Positions 43,301 through 54,792 of a DNA stretch of 64,000 bases are shown here, in pieces. The position numbers and the translations under genes were made by a program. Source of the stretch: Acanthochlamys bracteata (taxonomy: Eukaryota > Streptophyta > Magnoliopsida > Pandanales > Velloziaceae); NCBI GenBank assembly GCA_019914995.1, contig CM034133.1, positions 1,116,001-1,180,000 of the forward strand, written 5' to 3'. The notes beneath the pieces are model-generated. The model had not been told where the DNA came from and made no database searches. It saw only the letters and a list, made by a program, of their open reading frames with translations. Each line of letters opens with the position of its first letter. Within the stretch, counting starts at the first letter, position 1.

Positions 43301-46300
43301 TTTTCTTCGTTCTTATAAGGTCTTGGATGGAACTATCCTTGTGATATATGGAGTGTGGGCTGCATCCTTGTTGAGCTTTGTTCGGTGAGTTTACTTTAGC
43401 TGATAGTTTGCACATGACCACCTTTAATCCCCATTTATTGTAATATCAAGTCACACTTTGGATGTCATCATCCTCTGCACTAAACTTCTATAACTCCTAG
43501 TTTGTATTCTTGGTTTTATATGATAGTTTCTTCTAAGCGTCAATATGAAAAAGTACTAAATAAGGTCCCATTTCTAATAGTAGTTGCAATGAAGGATCGG
43601 CAATTCTTCTTGTATGCTTTTTATAGTTTTCGTAATTGTGTATTTTAAGACAACTCTTAATTTATAAGAAAATTATATATATATGCTGCAGCTTCACTTT
43701 TTCTTATGAGTGGAAGTTGTGCTTTCAAGTACTTTTATAAAATTTGGACTCTTAATGGCTTGTCGTTACCAACTGAAGGCATTTTAGGCAACATTGTAGT
43801 ACCATACATTCATACTGATGATATCAGCAATTAAAGCTTGAGTTACTAGTGGATTCTGTTTTAGTCGATAAGTATTTTATTGTTCGTATAGAAATGTGTA
43901 GGTTTGTGTTTATGCAATTGTCTTATAATGCTTCTTTCTTTTGAGTATTATGTTCTTTGATGAATGGAAAAAAATAGTAAAAGAAAATGTAACGCCATAA
44001 GGTCGTATTGTGATTGTCGTTGATGTGGACGAGGAATGTATACTATGTAGCTCATTAAAACTATGCATAGTGCGCAAGTTGGCTGCAGTAATTTTTTAAT
44101 TATTTTTTTGATAATTTTTTTGACATTCATCTTATAATTCATGGAGCTTTGTAATGGTTGTTGTAGAACTAGGGTATAAATCCAATTCAAGTTCTTAAGA
44201 TCAGTTCGTTGTATGGAGAACTTTGAATTTGGAACAAACTGTTTTACAGGTTTTGCTGATTAAGATGATATGTTTTCATCGTCCAAGATGGTTCTTTTTT
44301 TCTTTTTTTTTTTCTTCTCCCATTTTCAGTATTAATTACTAATTCAAACTCCAGCCTCGTACTTGCTTTGGCATTCCTATATAATCTAATACATGGTTGC
44401 CTCTAAATTTATTCTAACAAGTGTCTTACAATCTTCACGTACTCAGAGATTTTTCTTGGCATTTCAGATGGAAGGTTAAAACAAAGTCTGATAGTTAAAC
44501 CTTTTAGTGAAGTCTGATAAATTAAGATTTAAATGGGACCCCTTATGTTGGTATTTCTTTAGCTGCGAGTCCTTCCGGTGTTGAGGTTGTTAGCCTTTTA
44601 TAGAGAAAGCCTTGCACAGTTGTTTTGTTGTTGTTGTTGTTAAGTTTCATATTTAATTCTGAAGGTGAACACCGTTGGATCTACAACTTTATCCCTTGAC
44701 ATGTTCTTCGGTTAAGTTGAATATGCCAGGATCCCTTGTTGATGTGGCCAAGCATGTAATTGTCATATATTTAACTAACAAGGGATGTAGGAAGTGGTAG
44801 TCATAGAAAGAGTTGAAGAAGAGTGAAAGGTTGTTGTTGGGTTCTTACAGAAGGGAAAGAATGCACAATTATGGGATTTTTTTAGGTGGACCTTTGTCCT
44901 GGTGCAGGAGCATGGTATTTTCTATTTGAGACGGGCATTGTGGAAGTGGCCTGTGTCTAGATCCAGTAGTAGGTTATCTTCAGCGATCAACACAGATATG
45001 TGCAGGGGTTAAAAATTGCCTATAGAACACTGAAGATGGCAATCGAGTTTAGATTATTTAAATAAAGGCGGAATGAAGAAGCAGGAGAATGGGGACCCAA
45101 GAATGAACGGATGTTGTACATGACAGGATCCCTTTGTGGTTATAGCTGTTTGTATTGAACCCTTCAACTAAGTTCATTTGCTGAAGACCAATCTTTTAAC
45201 CGAAGCCAGTACTATATATGACTCCACTGAAGACCAATCTTTGTGGTTATAGCTTTCTTTGAGCTAGTTTCCTAGTCACATCTTGTCCTATTTGCTCCTC
45301 ACTTCTCCTGAAACTACAAAACAATTAGTGGGAAGAAAATGTAATCTCTCCCAAAGAAACAACCCTACGTGTTTAGTGAAGTCTCAGTCAAGTACAGATT
45401 GAGGTTCATTTGCCATTAGAAAACTTCGAAGTGCTATCTCCTAGCACTATGACTAGTGTCCCTCAAAAGGAGTTCATTGTTCCTTCATCTGTGGCTGATG
45501 ACTGTGGGCAGCCGCCTCTTAAAAGAAGTTGACTGAAGTCTACGGAGTATGAAGAGCATTTAAATCATGGTATATTTCTTACACTTCCACAAACTTTTAT
45601 AGGCTAACTTTTCCCCTTATTCTACTTTATCCTCTAACAATGTCCAAGTACATGTAGGTTGTAATGGGTTCATCTGAGGTTCTTCACTTGGTTTTATGTG
45701 CTTTTTCTTTCTTACATTTGTGCTCATTTTATCTGCTATAAGCATGTGAATAAGCCAATTGGTGGCTTCAAATATTTGTTCTAGTGGGGCATCAGGTCTG
45801 AGGCTGTTATTCCCCATTGCACTTCATTCACTTTTACATCATTCGGTCTGACAGGTTACCCTTTAGTTCCCTGTAGTCCACCTGGATCTTGAAGACTGGA
45901 GCCTTAGTTCATTAATGTTGGATCCAATAGGATCATTTTCTTTACACAGATGCAATTTACATCACCAGATAGAACTTGGGATTAGAGCTGGGCCTCCGCT
46001 AGTTGCATGTCAACTGTTTGCTTATTTTTCTTCATGAACTAACATCGACAAGGAATTTGCAGGAATGTCTGGTTTTCAGGTTGCTTAAAGCTTGTTGTTT
46101 GCATTGCTTTTGTGCAGCTAAGTTGGCTTAATTGTCCTCAGATGTGTAGGTCATTTGACACCTTACTCTCTTCTCGTATAGTTTTACAATGCCGTAAAGG
46201 TGCAGCACCCTTTCCTGAAGAGTGGAATGGTCTATGATTTTGCTCTTGATATTCTACATACTTAAAATATTTCACCAATTGGGGTGACAATTTTAAGTGG

Positions 46301-46990
46301 GAAACTTTTTCATGCAGAATTATGTGCAAATCACGTGTTGCATGTTTTCCATTGAAAATTGGTCCAACAACTTTGGTTCTCAACGCTTGTTAAACTGGCA
46401 TAGATCGTCATAAATTGGCACTTGGATATTACTGACCTCTTGCTGCCTCTTCAAATATTCATTAACTGCAGGGAGAGGCACTTTTTCAAACCCATGAGAA
46501 TCTGGAGCATTTAGCGATGATGGAGAGGGTGCTTGGACCAATTCCGCATCACATGGCTATGAGAGCTGAGTAAGAATTAGTTGCATTGGGTCCTTAGTAT
46601 ATACCTGTATCTATCCCACTGAGTCTCTGATAAGAAAATTCTTCAGCAGGCGGGCGGAGAAGTATTTCAAACTAGGCACGCGCTTGGACTGGCCTGGAGG
46701 AACAACGTCTAGAGAAAGCATGAGGGCTGTTTGGAAGCTTCAGCGACTTCAGGTATCTTTCAAGGACCTTTTTCTGATATGTCTTGAACTTGAACTTCGG
46801 CTGTTTAAAACATTTGATGAACTTGTTGCAGAACCTGATAATGCAACACGTCGACCATTCAGCAGGGGATTTAATTGACTTGTTACAAGGGCTTCTTCGC
46901 TATGATCCTGCTGAGCGTATGAAGGCACGGGAGGCTCTTCAACACCCTTTCTTTGCCAAAAATCTTAAAAGAAACGGTTTCTCTATGTAA
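40397..46990 (+). CDS. AFC1: LAMMER (CLK-type) protein kinase, AFC1-like
   Basis: Dual-specificity kinase that phosphorylates SR splicing factors in the nucleus. Twelve exons: 40397-40504, 41093-41270, 41913-41939, 42107-42260, 42350-42398, 42488-42602, 42824-42915, 43076-43232, 43320-43384, 46472-46569, 46647-46752 and 46832-46990; phases close to 435 residues. Landmarks: basic KRPRKRAR (17-24), Gly loop GEGTFGQV (103-110), Lys125 in [14 protein letters not shown] (219-226), DFG at 266-268, STRHYRAPE (282-290), and the signature [12 protein letters not shown] (327-338). [20 protein letters not shown] and the [14 protein letters not shown] tail match AFC1 better than AFC2 or AFC3. Slightly shorter than Arabidopsis AFC1 (467). 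Exon 3 is only 27 bases, and intron 9 is about 3.1 kb, far longer than the rest. The acceptor at 46647 is chosen because it restores ADRRAEKYF. Confidence 0.94.
43385..46471 (+). other. Long intron 9 of the AFC1-like gene
   Basis: About 3.1 kb between GTGAGT and CTGCAG. It contains no coding frame I can assign. A TTG-repeat tail preceded by AAAGCCTTGCACAG near 44608-44641 may be a SINE end. The other open frames (45617-45817, 46138-46383 minus) show no domain. Confidence 0.5.
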
Positions 46991-48405
46991 ATAGAAGCTG
47001 CATCCTTTGTCTAATGTGTTCAAACCCCAGAAATAGTTTTATTTGCAACTTGCAGAAAAAATACTAGTGCTTGTGGCAATTGTATTGTGTGTATTTACAC
47101 TCGAGAGACTTGAAGTTGTCAAGAAAGGAATCCGACAGTTGAAATCCATTTGAATCTTTATGTTCACTTGATTTGTAAACTTCTACAGTAAATAGTTCTG
47201 CGGTTCAGGTTGAGGCGTTAACGTTTCCTGTGAACGTAGGAGCGAGAGTCTGCAATTTTAGTATCGTAATGTGTGTTATTGTATATGGAGATCACTCGTC
47301 TCTGATGGATTTCTCACCTTTTCAGGAGGAATCTGCGGCTATACGTATTACTCTGTTGAACTAAAAACAGATATGGCCTTCTTTTTGAATGGATAATATA
47401 TATATGGGCATAACGGAAGTCGACATATGAATTTCTGAAAGTTCAGAATCTTAAATTCAAACAAGTGCATGTTTGATAGTTTACTTAGAAAAAAAAATTA
47501 AAATTGGCAATTTATATTGATGAATCAGTTTCGTATAAATATATTTAATAAATAAATCAAATTTATTCAATTTAATTAAACTTATAAATTTATATAGATA
47601 AAAAATTATCATTCTTAATTTAATAAATTTAATCAGATTAAATTTGAATCGATTTATTAAATTAAAATTTTTAATTTTAATTTTATATTTTAAATTTGAG
47701 TGAAATTATAAAATTAATTAAATTAAATATGTATCATGTTTTTAGTTAGAAATAGGGGAGTATTCGATAAAATATGTATTTTTTATTTTTTTTCAGTCTT
47801 TAGAATGTTTTTCTCTGTATAAACTCCGCTTCCTGTAATGTTAGTGGCTGCGAATTTTTCATATCTGAAATTTCAGAATTCAATTTACAATTTTTTTGTT
47901 TTCTCTTCATTTTTTTCTGGTTAGTAATTTCAAGTTTGCTCAGCTGAGAATGAATCACAACCGCGAGTTTTCTAAATTTGTTACACCACATAAACATGCC
48001 ATGATATTATTGGTCTGCAACTTTGGATATTTTATGCTTCATCGTATTCTCTATTGAATCTGAACCATCCACGTGTACAATCAGCCAGTGAATCCCGTGA
48101 AAAACATTTTTGTAATATAGTACAGGAATCAAAGTCCAAAATTGAGTAAAAGCAACCCACCATAACCAATTATAAATAGTCAAATTCAATTCCAGCCTCA
48201 TTCAACCAATTTCAATTTAGGCCCACTAACGTTTGTTTAAATAAGATAAAGTCCTTACATGTCCTCGTTTCCACTACTTCATTCTTCTTCCTCAGAGGAA
48301 CAGCAGCAGTTGGTTCTCGAGAGCGTGAAGATTGTTCCGTTCGCTGCATTGATTTCTAGAATCTCGTAGAATATGTCATTCTTATTCACCGGTCGCCGTA
48401 GTTAG
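46991..48405. other. Intergenic between AFC1-like and MTP11-like genes
   Basis: 46991-47400 holds the kinase 3' UTR. 47450-47760 is very AT-rich, without recognised element ends. 48215-48405 is the likely promoter and 5' UTR of the transporter, with TAGGCCCACTAA near 48218. No gene seen. Confidence 0.5.
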
Positions 48406-51400
48406 ATGGCGTCGGCGGCGGGTGGGATAGGCGGCGGTGGCGGTGGTGAAGGAGATGGGACGGAGTTACTTCTCATAGAAAGAGGAGACAGAGAAGCGGA
48501 GACGGAGAGAGAACGATCGTGGAGGTTGAACTTCGAAGGGTTCAGGCAATCGGTTGAGAATCGTGAGAAGTCGCGAGCACGGGGCTTTCAGGATTGTCTC
48601 GGTGTTCTAGGTAATCGATCGTATCTCGTTAATCTCTACTTCTGTGAAGAGGTTTGTTTGTTTTGCTGCTCATCGTTTTGAAATACTTGGATTTCTTCTG
48701 TTGCGTTTCAATTGATAGTTTGTTGATTTGTTTTTGAGAAGCTGATTATTAGTTCAATATTATTGTGCTGATGATGCCTAACACTGAAAAGTGGTTTTTT
48801 TAATGAAATTTTTATAACTAATCTGTAGCTGTTTTTGTTGTATTTTGGGGAAAAATATAGTCTCAGATAGGTTAAGTTTCTTTATAACTTTTTCTGTTTG
48901 AAGTTATATACGTAGATTGAGAAGGACACTCTAGCTGTTGGTAATTTGTGGTATTTTAGTATTATATTTAAAATGACCTCATGATGCTGGGTTGGCATCA
49001 GCAATGCGAGTTCTATGTGCGACATGCTATGAAATCTTTGATCTTGAAGTTTTTCCTTTAAAACATACTTTACTTTTTGTCTTATATGCCCAAATTAGAA
49101 CTATATAATACTTGTTGTTCACATGCTGTATTTAGTGTTTGGTTACATACGGTATGTACGCTTGTCTGCAACTGTGTCGATTCCTTTTGTTTTCACAATA
49201 AATAAGAACAGTCTTGCTTCAAACACAGTTTCAGTTGAAATTCTTTCACTATTCGTCATGTTGTGATTCTGGTCTTTGAGTTGAGATCATTGCTCTTAAT
49301 GGAGTTGCATTGGGTCAGTACTTGACAGCAAAAACAAACAATTAATTATGCATATTTCACTTATTTTGATGTTTGCAGAATTTTGAATGGTTTATTTCCT
49401 ATAATGTCTTAGTAATGCTGGCATACTTGAGTTTTTTTTTTTTTCATTTCGAGTTTCTTAACATAGGACAAGAAAAACTTATTAGTATTAATTTTTAGTG
49501 GGTATGTCCTTAATTCCTGGTGCTGGCATGCTTTTGTTATATGAGTGTTTCTACTGAATGGATGGCCTGCATTTCTTTATGACATCTGAATCTGATAATA
49601 TTCTCTTGTGATGCGTTTGTCACCTGCAATCGCACAAAGTCAGTTTCCAATTAATTCGTCCTAAAAACAATTCAGTAATACATCTTGTTTGATGGTAATA
49701 GGTTGTGAAGATGGAGTAGCAGAGTATTACCAGCAGCAAGGTGAAATGCTGGAGGGTTTCAATGAAATGGATGCATTAGCTGATCGTGGGTATCTTCCTA
49801 AAATGTCCAAGGTCAGATAACTTGCCATTTGTTCCTATGGGATCATGTAGGACTAATATAAGTCTCTTCTTTTTGGAGTATAGGAATTTGACATTGACTG
49901 AACAATTACAGGAAGAACGTGAAAGGACTGCTAGAAGTGAGACAGCAGCCATTCGTTTATCAAATTTCGCAAACGTCATTCTCTTTGCTGCAAAAGTATA
50001 TACTTCTATCAGAAGTGGCTCGATGGCAATCATTGCATCCACATTGGATTCTTTACTCGATCTGCTTTCCGGTTTTATACTATGGTTTACTGCTTTCTCC
50101 ATGCAAACACCGAACCATTACCAGTATCCTATTGGGAAACGACGCATGCAGCCACTTGTTAGTTTCACTAACTTATACTGTCTTCCATCCTGATAATGCG
50201 AAAGTATTCTGATAATTTTCTTAGACCTTTTTGCTACCTGCAGATTATGTCTGTATTCGTGATGCCGAAGTTATTAGTCTTATGTCAGGGCACGCTCCTT
50301 TGGTTCTTTCTCCTGGGTAGATCAAACTCTAAGGTTATGCAGTTTAGGGAACATCAAGTAGGAATTGCTTTAGGAGGAAGATAAGCTTAGGCTTAATACT
50401 GGAAGTTCATGCTTCCTTATTTTCTGCTGCTATTTAGAAGGGAAATCTACACTGCAGTGCACTCCCCTTATGGGAAAAGAGTAAGATTCTGTTACTGCAT
50501 TGGCATAGTTGTAACTGCCTTTCATGTTCACCTCAAAATTGTCGTTGAGTCTTGTATCAGTGAATGCTTAAAAAAAAATCATCTGTTTAACAGTTTATGT
50601 AACCTGGTAAAGAACGGTAGTTAGCTGTAAAAACAAACATCAATAATTAAATGAGCAGGAATACAGGAAACTTGTGATCTAATTAACTTATATTTTTTTG
50701 AATCGAATCATGAGACCATTTATACGTGATGATCTAAAAGCTACCATTATATGCAGGGAATCCTTGTTTTTGCATCTGTCATGGCAACTCTAGGTCTGCA
50801 AATAATTTTGGAGTCCATCCGCTTGCTAATTTCTGATGTGAGATTACTATCTCTCAATTCTGTTGCTGGCTTCCTTTCTTGTTAGTTTCTTATTGAAAGT
50901 TCACTTTGTGCTAACTAGCTTAATTTGTCCTGATCGTTAACTCAATTTAGTGTTAGTCATTAGCTTAATCAAGCTGTTACATGCATTTTACTTCTATTTC
51001 TCATCCCTTAGATTAGATACAATTTAGAATGAGACTCCAATGTATGAAAGCATATTGATGATCAACGTGAAGCAGTTTTCACAAGAAAGCAGTATCTAGC
51101 ATTATATTTGCATGTTCCTAGGGCATATACCTCTTAATTTCTCACTACAAACATGCTATTTGTTGAGTAGAGGAAAGGCCTCATGTTGACTCTGCTTATT
51201 CAGGAGAGCGAGTTCAGCTTGACCAAGGAGCAGGAAAGATGGGTTGTTGGCATCATGTTGTCAGTGACCCTGGTGAAACTCGCTTTGGTTTTTTACTGCC
51301 GCTCCTTCACTAATGAAATTGTGAAGGCCTATGCACAAGATCACTTTTTTGATGTTATCACCAATTGCATTGGCCTTGTTGCTGCACTTCTTGCTAATTA

Positions 51401-52026
51401 CTTGGAAGACTGGATTGACCCTATCGGGGCTATAATAGTAAGTATGCTCACTCTTCGCTCCTCATGCATCTTTGTGATCAAAATATATCTGTTCAAATGC
51501 TTAGTAGTTATTGTAATGTGATTTCCATCTGGTGGTTTGTACTGAATGAAATTCTATTGGTGTCCCAATGTTTTATGACTTTGGTAAAGGAAGTCATGCA
51601 GAGTGTGTTGGTCAAAGTGTTGGGTTTTTTAGTCATGCTTTGTTAACGAAACCTATCATGTTGTTCATCCTGCAGCTAGCAATATATACTATTCGCACAT
51701 GGTCAGCGACTGTGCTGGAAAATGTCAACTCCTTAGTAGGCCGGACAGCTACTCCCGAGTATCTTCAGAAGTTGACTTACCTTTGCTGGAACCATCACAA
51801 GGCTATCAAGCACATTGATACTGTCAGGGCTTACACTTTTGGCTCACATTACTTTGTGGAGGTGGACATTGTATTGCCTGCAGATATGCCTTTAAGGGAA
51901 GCACACGATATCGGAGAGGCCTTGCAAGAGAAGCTGGAACTCTTGCCTGAGATTGAACGTGCGTTTGTTCACCTGGATTATGAATTTACTCATCGTCCTG
52001 AACATGCACAAGCACGAGATTTGTAG
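48406..52026 (+). CDS. MTP11: Mn2+ transporter, cation diffusion facilitator MTP11-like
   Basis: Mn-CDF proton antiporter; Arabidopsis MTP11 acts in Golgi or pre-vacuolar membranes and gives Mn tolerance. Six exons: 48406-48610, 49702-49811, 49912-50157, 50757-50837, 51204-51437 and 51676-52026; phases close to 408 residues. The N-terminus has SWRLNFEGF and DCLGVLG. The two Mn-type metal sites are DSLLD (151-155) and DHFFD (260-264), as expected of Mn-CDFs rather than Zn-CDFs. The family stretches [35 protein letters not shown] and [18 protein letters not shown] are intact, and the C-terminal cytosolic domain has [20 protein letters not shown] and [33 protein letters not shown] upstream is typical of MTP9-11. 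A Gly run near the N-terminus (9-14) is unusual. Intact. Confidence 0.94.
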
Positions 52027-52132
52027 ACACGTCGCTAAAAAGTGTTAAAATTTAGCATTGCAGATATAATTTCGATATAGTTTCACATAACAGTAGTCCA
52101 GTAAAACTCAAATCTTTAATCGATTATTATTT

Positions 52133-53162
52133 TCAGAAAGATGCCGATGTTCTCGGCGGTGATGACCAGAATTGACAATTCTTCACTTTTGAGATGCCAT
52201 TGAGTACACCGAGTGGCGTGACATCTCCGACCACCGTAACCTTTTTCTTTGCGAGGTCTACACTGAATGATTTGACTCCTGTTTCCATGTAAGAACAGTT
52301 TAAGAATTTGCTTTAACTTTATTTTCATGAACAATATTAAGAAAACAGTAGAGATCAGAAAACACTAACCTTCCATCTTGGATATCTGCTTTCTTACTTT
52401 CCCTTCACAACCCTTGCAATGTATAGAAACTCTCAACTCCACAACCTACAGGCGTGTTTTTTTCATTAAAAGAAAAAAAGAAAAACTATATAGCATTAAA
52501 AAGCCAAACAAATATAACAAAGATTAAAGAAAACTTAGATAGAAATGAGGACATAATTATACCTGGTCTTGTTGTTGTCTAGTAGAAGAACATGGCATCA
52601 CTAAAGGAGATTGAAAGGTGCCTAATGATTTCGTCGATCTCGGAGTTTGTCTAGCAGAACAAGGTCTGTTTAGAACAGAAGAGTTTTCCATACTGCGAAA
52701 TCTCGAGTACTCAATTGGTAGCAGTTCAGTCATTACTACTGGAGATTTACACCTGTTCATACAAACATAATTTCCACTACCTGAAACTGAGTGCCTATGC
52801 CGAACTAAACCGTTGCCTTTCGAGCTTGGTAAATTCAAGATATCGATGCTTTCTTCATCCGGTAACACATCGATGAATGCATCATCTTCAAGTAAAAACC
52901 TTGAAGAACAATCAAGGCTTCTTCTACTGTTGCGTGACTTGATCGTCTTTGAACTAGGTTGAGATAGATGGCTACTTAGAGGCTTTCCCTTCTTTGTTTC
53001 TTTAATCTGTTGGTGCGTGTGTTGGTTTGAGGCGAAGATTTCTTTAACTGTGTTTGGCTTGAGAACGGAATGCTGATTAATGTTTGTGCATATTGCAGTT
53101 GATGATGGAGATGAACAAGAGAATCTCATGCCTTTGATTTCCTTAAAGAGAAGAGAAGCCAT
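52133..53162 (-). CDS. NaKR-like heavy-metal-associated (HMA) domain protein
   Basis: Related to SODIUM POTASSIUM ROOT DEFECTIVE proteins, phloem metallochaperone-like proteins affecting ion balance and flowering. Three minus-strand exons: 53162-52563, 52445-52370 and 52278-52133; phases close to 273 residues. The first 200 residues are Ser-rich and probably disordered, with SRFLLEDDAFIDVLPDEESI and a LLPIEYSRFRSMENSS segment. The HMA domain is at about 200-265: VELRVSIHCKGCEGKVRKQI with the metal-binding Cys210 and Cys213, then VKSFSVDLAKKKVTVVGDVT and LGVLNGISKVKNCQFW. The KVKN.QFW ending is typical of the NaKR group. The last residues (TSASF) do not form a CaaX box, so isoprenylation is not predicted. 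Which NaKR paralogue it is cannot be told. Confidence 0.87.
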
Positions 53163-54491
53163 TAGTACACAACGGCTTCTGCTAGCTTATAATGAGACTG
53201 CTAGTATAAATATAGCAATGTAATTAATTTTTAAAGAAATTTCTATTACAGTAGTTGTAAGTAGTGATTACTATTAAATTAACAAGCAAAAAAGAAATTC
53301 TCCCACTTGAGAATTTTGTAAGTATAAGCTAATCTGAACGAAATAAAGGTAGAGAATTTATTTATGGATTGAAGATTAATATATGAAATGATTCCTTTCG
53401 GCTGAATCACAACTTTAGAAAAAAATTAGTGCATAATTAACTTGTTCTTTTCCCACCACCATGACAAAAGCATCGTTAATCTTATGGAAGTATAATAATT
53501 ACAAGCTCCATGATTACATACATTGCTTTTGTAATTTCATCCAGCATTTGTAATTTTAATGATCAAATTAAATTGAGAATTTGCGCGTTGGGTGAATTTT
53601 GTTTATGCAGTTTGGCTATATATAAGCTCGCAGTTGGCCTTCATGTTCAATATCCTGATATTAAGCATTGGTTTAGGAGCAATTTCTGTCTTGTTATTTC
53701 ATGGAGTTTCTGGATTTTGTTTGTTTCAATTCACCTGCAACTCTTTTGCTATTCTTAAATATAGTGCTACAGTTTTCGGCGCCGTAACAGATGACTTGTA
53801 CTGCTAATTCTAAGTGAAGTTCATATACAAATTCTATATTGCATATAAAAAATAGTACAACCAATCTTATTGAAGTAAAAAAATCATGAAAATCTTGCTA
53901 CCATCAATAATGCTAAGTTTTTATTTAACTTAATAATGTCGAGTATGTATCTAAGTCAAAGAGCAGAACGAAGATCACAAGATTCCCATTTAAGCCAAAG
54001 CAGCTTTAGCCCTTGCTCCTGAAGTTAATTAGCAATTATTCTCATCATTACTTTCTGAAACCTTTTTCCTTTTATTTCTTTCTTGTTAAAAATTTTTATT
54101 TTAAAAATCTTCGATCCTCATCGACTATACTTTTCTTGTAATGGGTTACTTCATAAATTACTCTCACAAACTTATTTTATAATAGTTTATTTTTAAAATT
54201 TACTTTTTAAAATTTATTTTTGAATCACCTACGAACAAATAAAACACGTCCTAAATCATTCGTAAATATATCAAAGTTTTTGCTACTAATATACGCATGT
54301 ATCATGAAGAGCTAGAACCGCTTTTCCCTTCCTTAATAAAAGCGGCATTTTCTCTATGGAACACAGACGTGTTATTAGTCAGGTTTATAATTTGATAACT
54401 GGAATTGAAAAAAGCATCATTATAAACTCCAAAGCATGCTTACTGATCAGTGCTCAGCCACGGGCACACTGAAGAAAAGTGATCAGAAGAA
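53163..54491. other. Intergenic, AT-rich
   Basis: NaKR-like promoter side (TATAAATA near 53204) and AT-rich sequence. 54070-54250 resembles the AT-rich element core, without ends. The open frame at 53510-53758 has no recognisable domain. Confidence 0.4.
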
Positions 54492-54740
54492 TCATTCCGC
54501 TTGAAGTAGAAGCTGGTGATTATCAATTGCTTCATCTGCAGCCTGCAGCATTGCCTGAAAAAGTGTAATTATCATCCTGTCCACTTCCAGGCTTTTCAGA
54601 AATTCCATCTGGAGACCTGAAACCGTGACGGAAGATCTAGAGCATAATACTCCATCAGCTAAATTCAATAGAAAAAGGTTATACATCAAATTGCAGGAGC
54701 CTAACAGATTACTAGAATGGGAGTTATCTTTCATTCTCAT
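54492..54740 (-). other. Short open frame downstream of the TRM-like gene
   Basis: Minus-strand frame whose last 40 residues look protein-like (GLQMEFLKSLEVDRMIITLF, then AMLQAADEAIDNHQLLLQ). It begins after the TRM-like stop at 54793 and is preceded by a TTTCAG at about 54617. It may be 3' UTR, an alternative last exon, or a remnant. I cannot assign a family. Confidence 0.3.
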
Positions 54741-54792
54741 TATCTACTCTATTAACATCTGACAAGTATGCTACAGCCTATGTCAGCAACAA

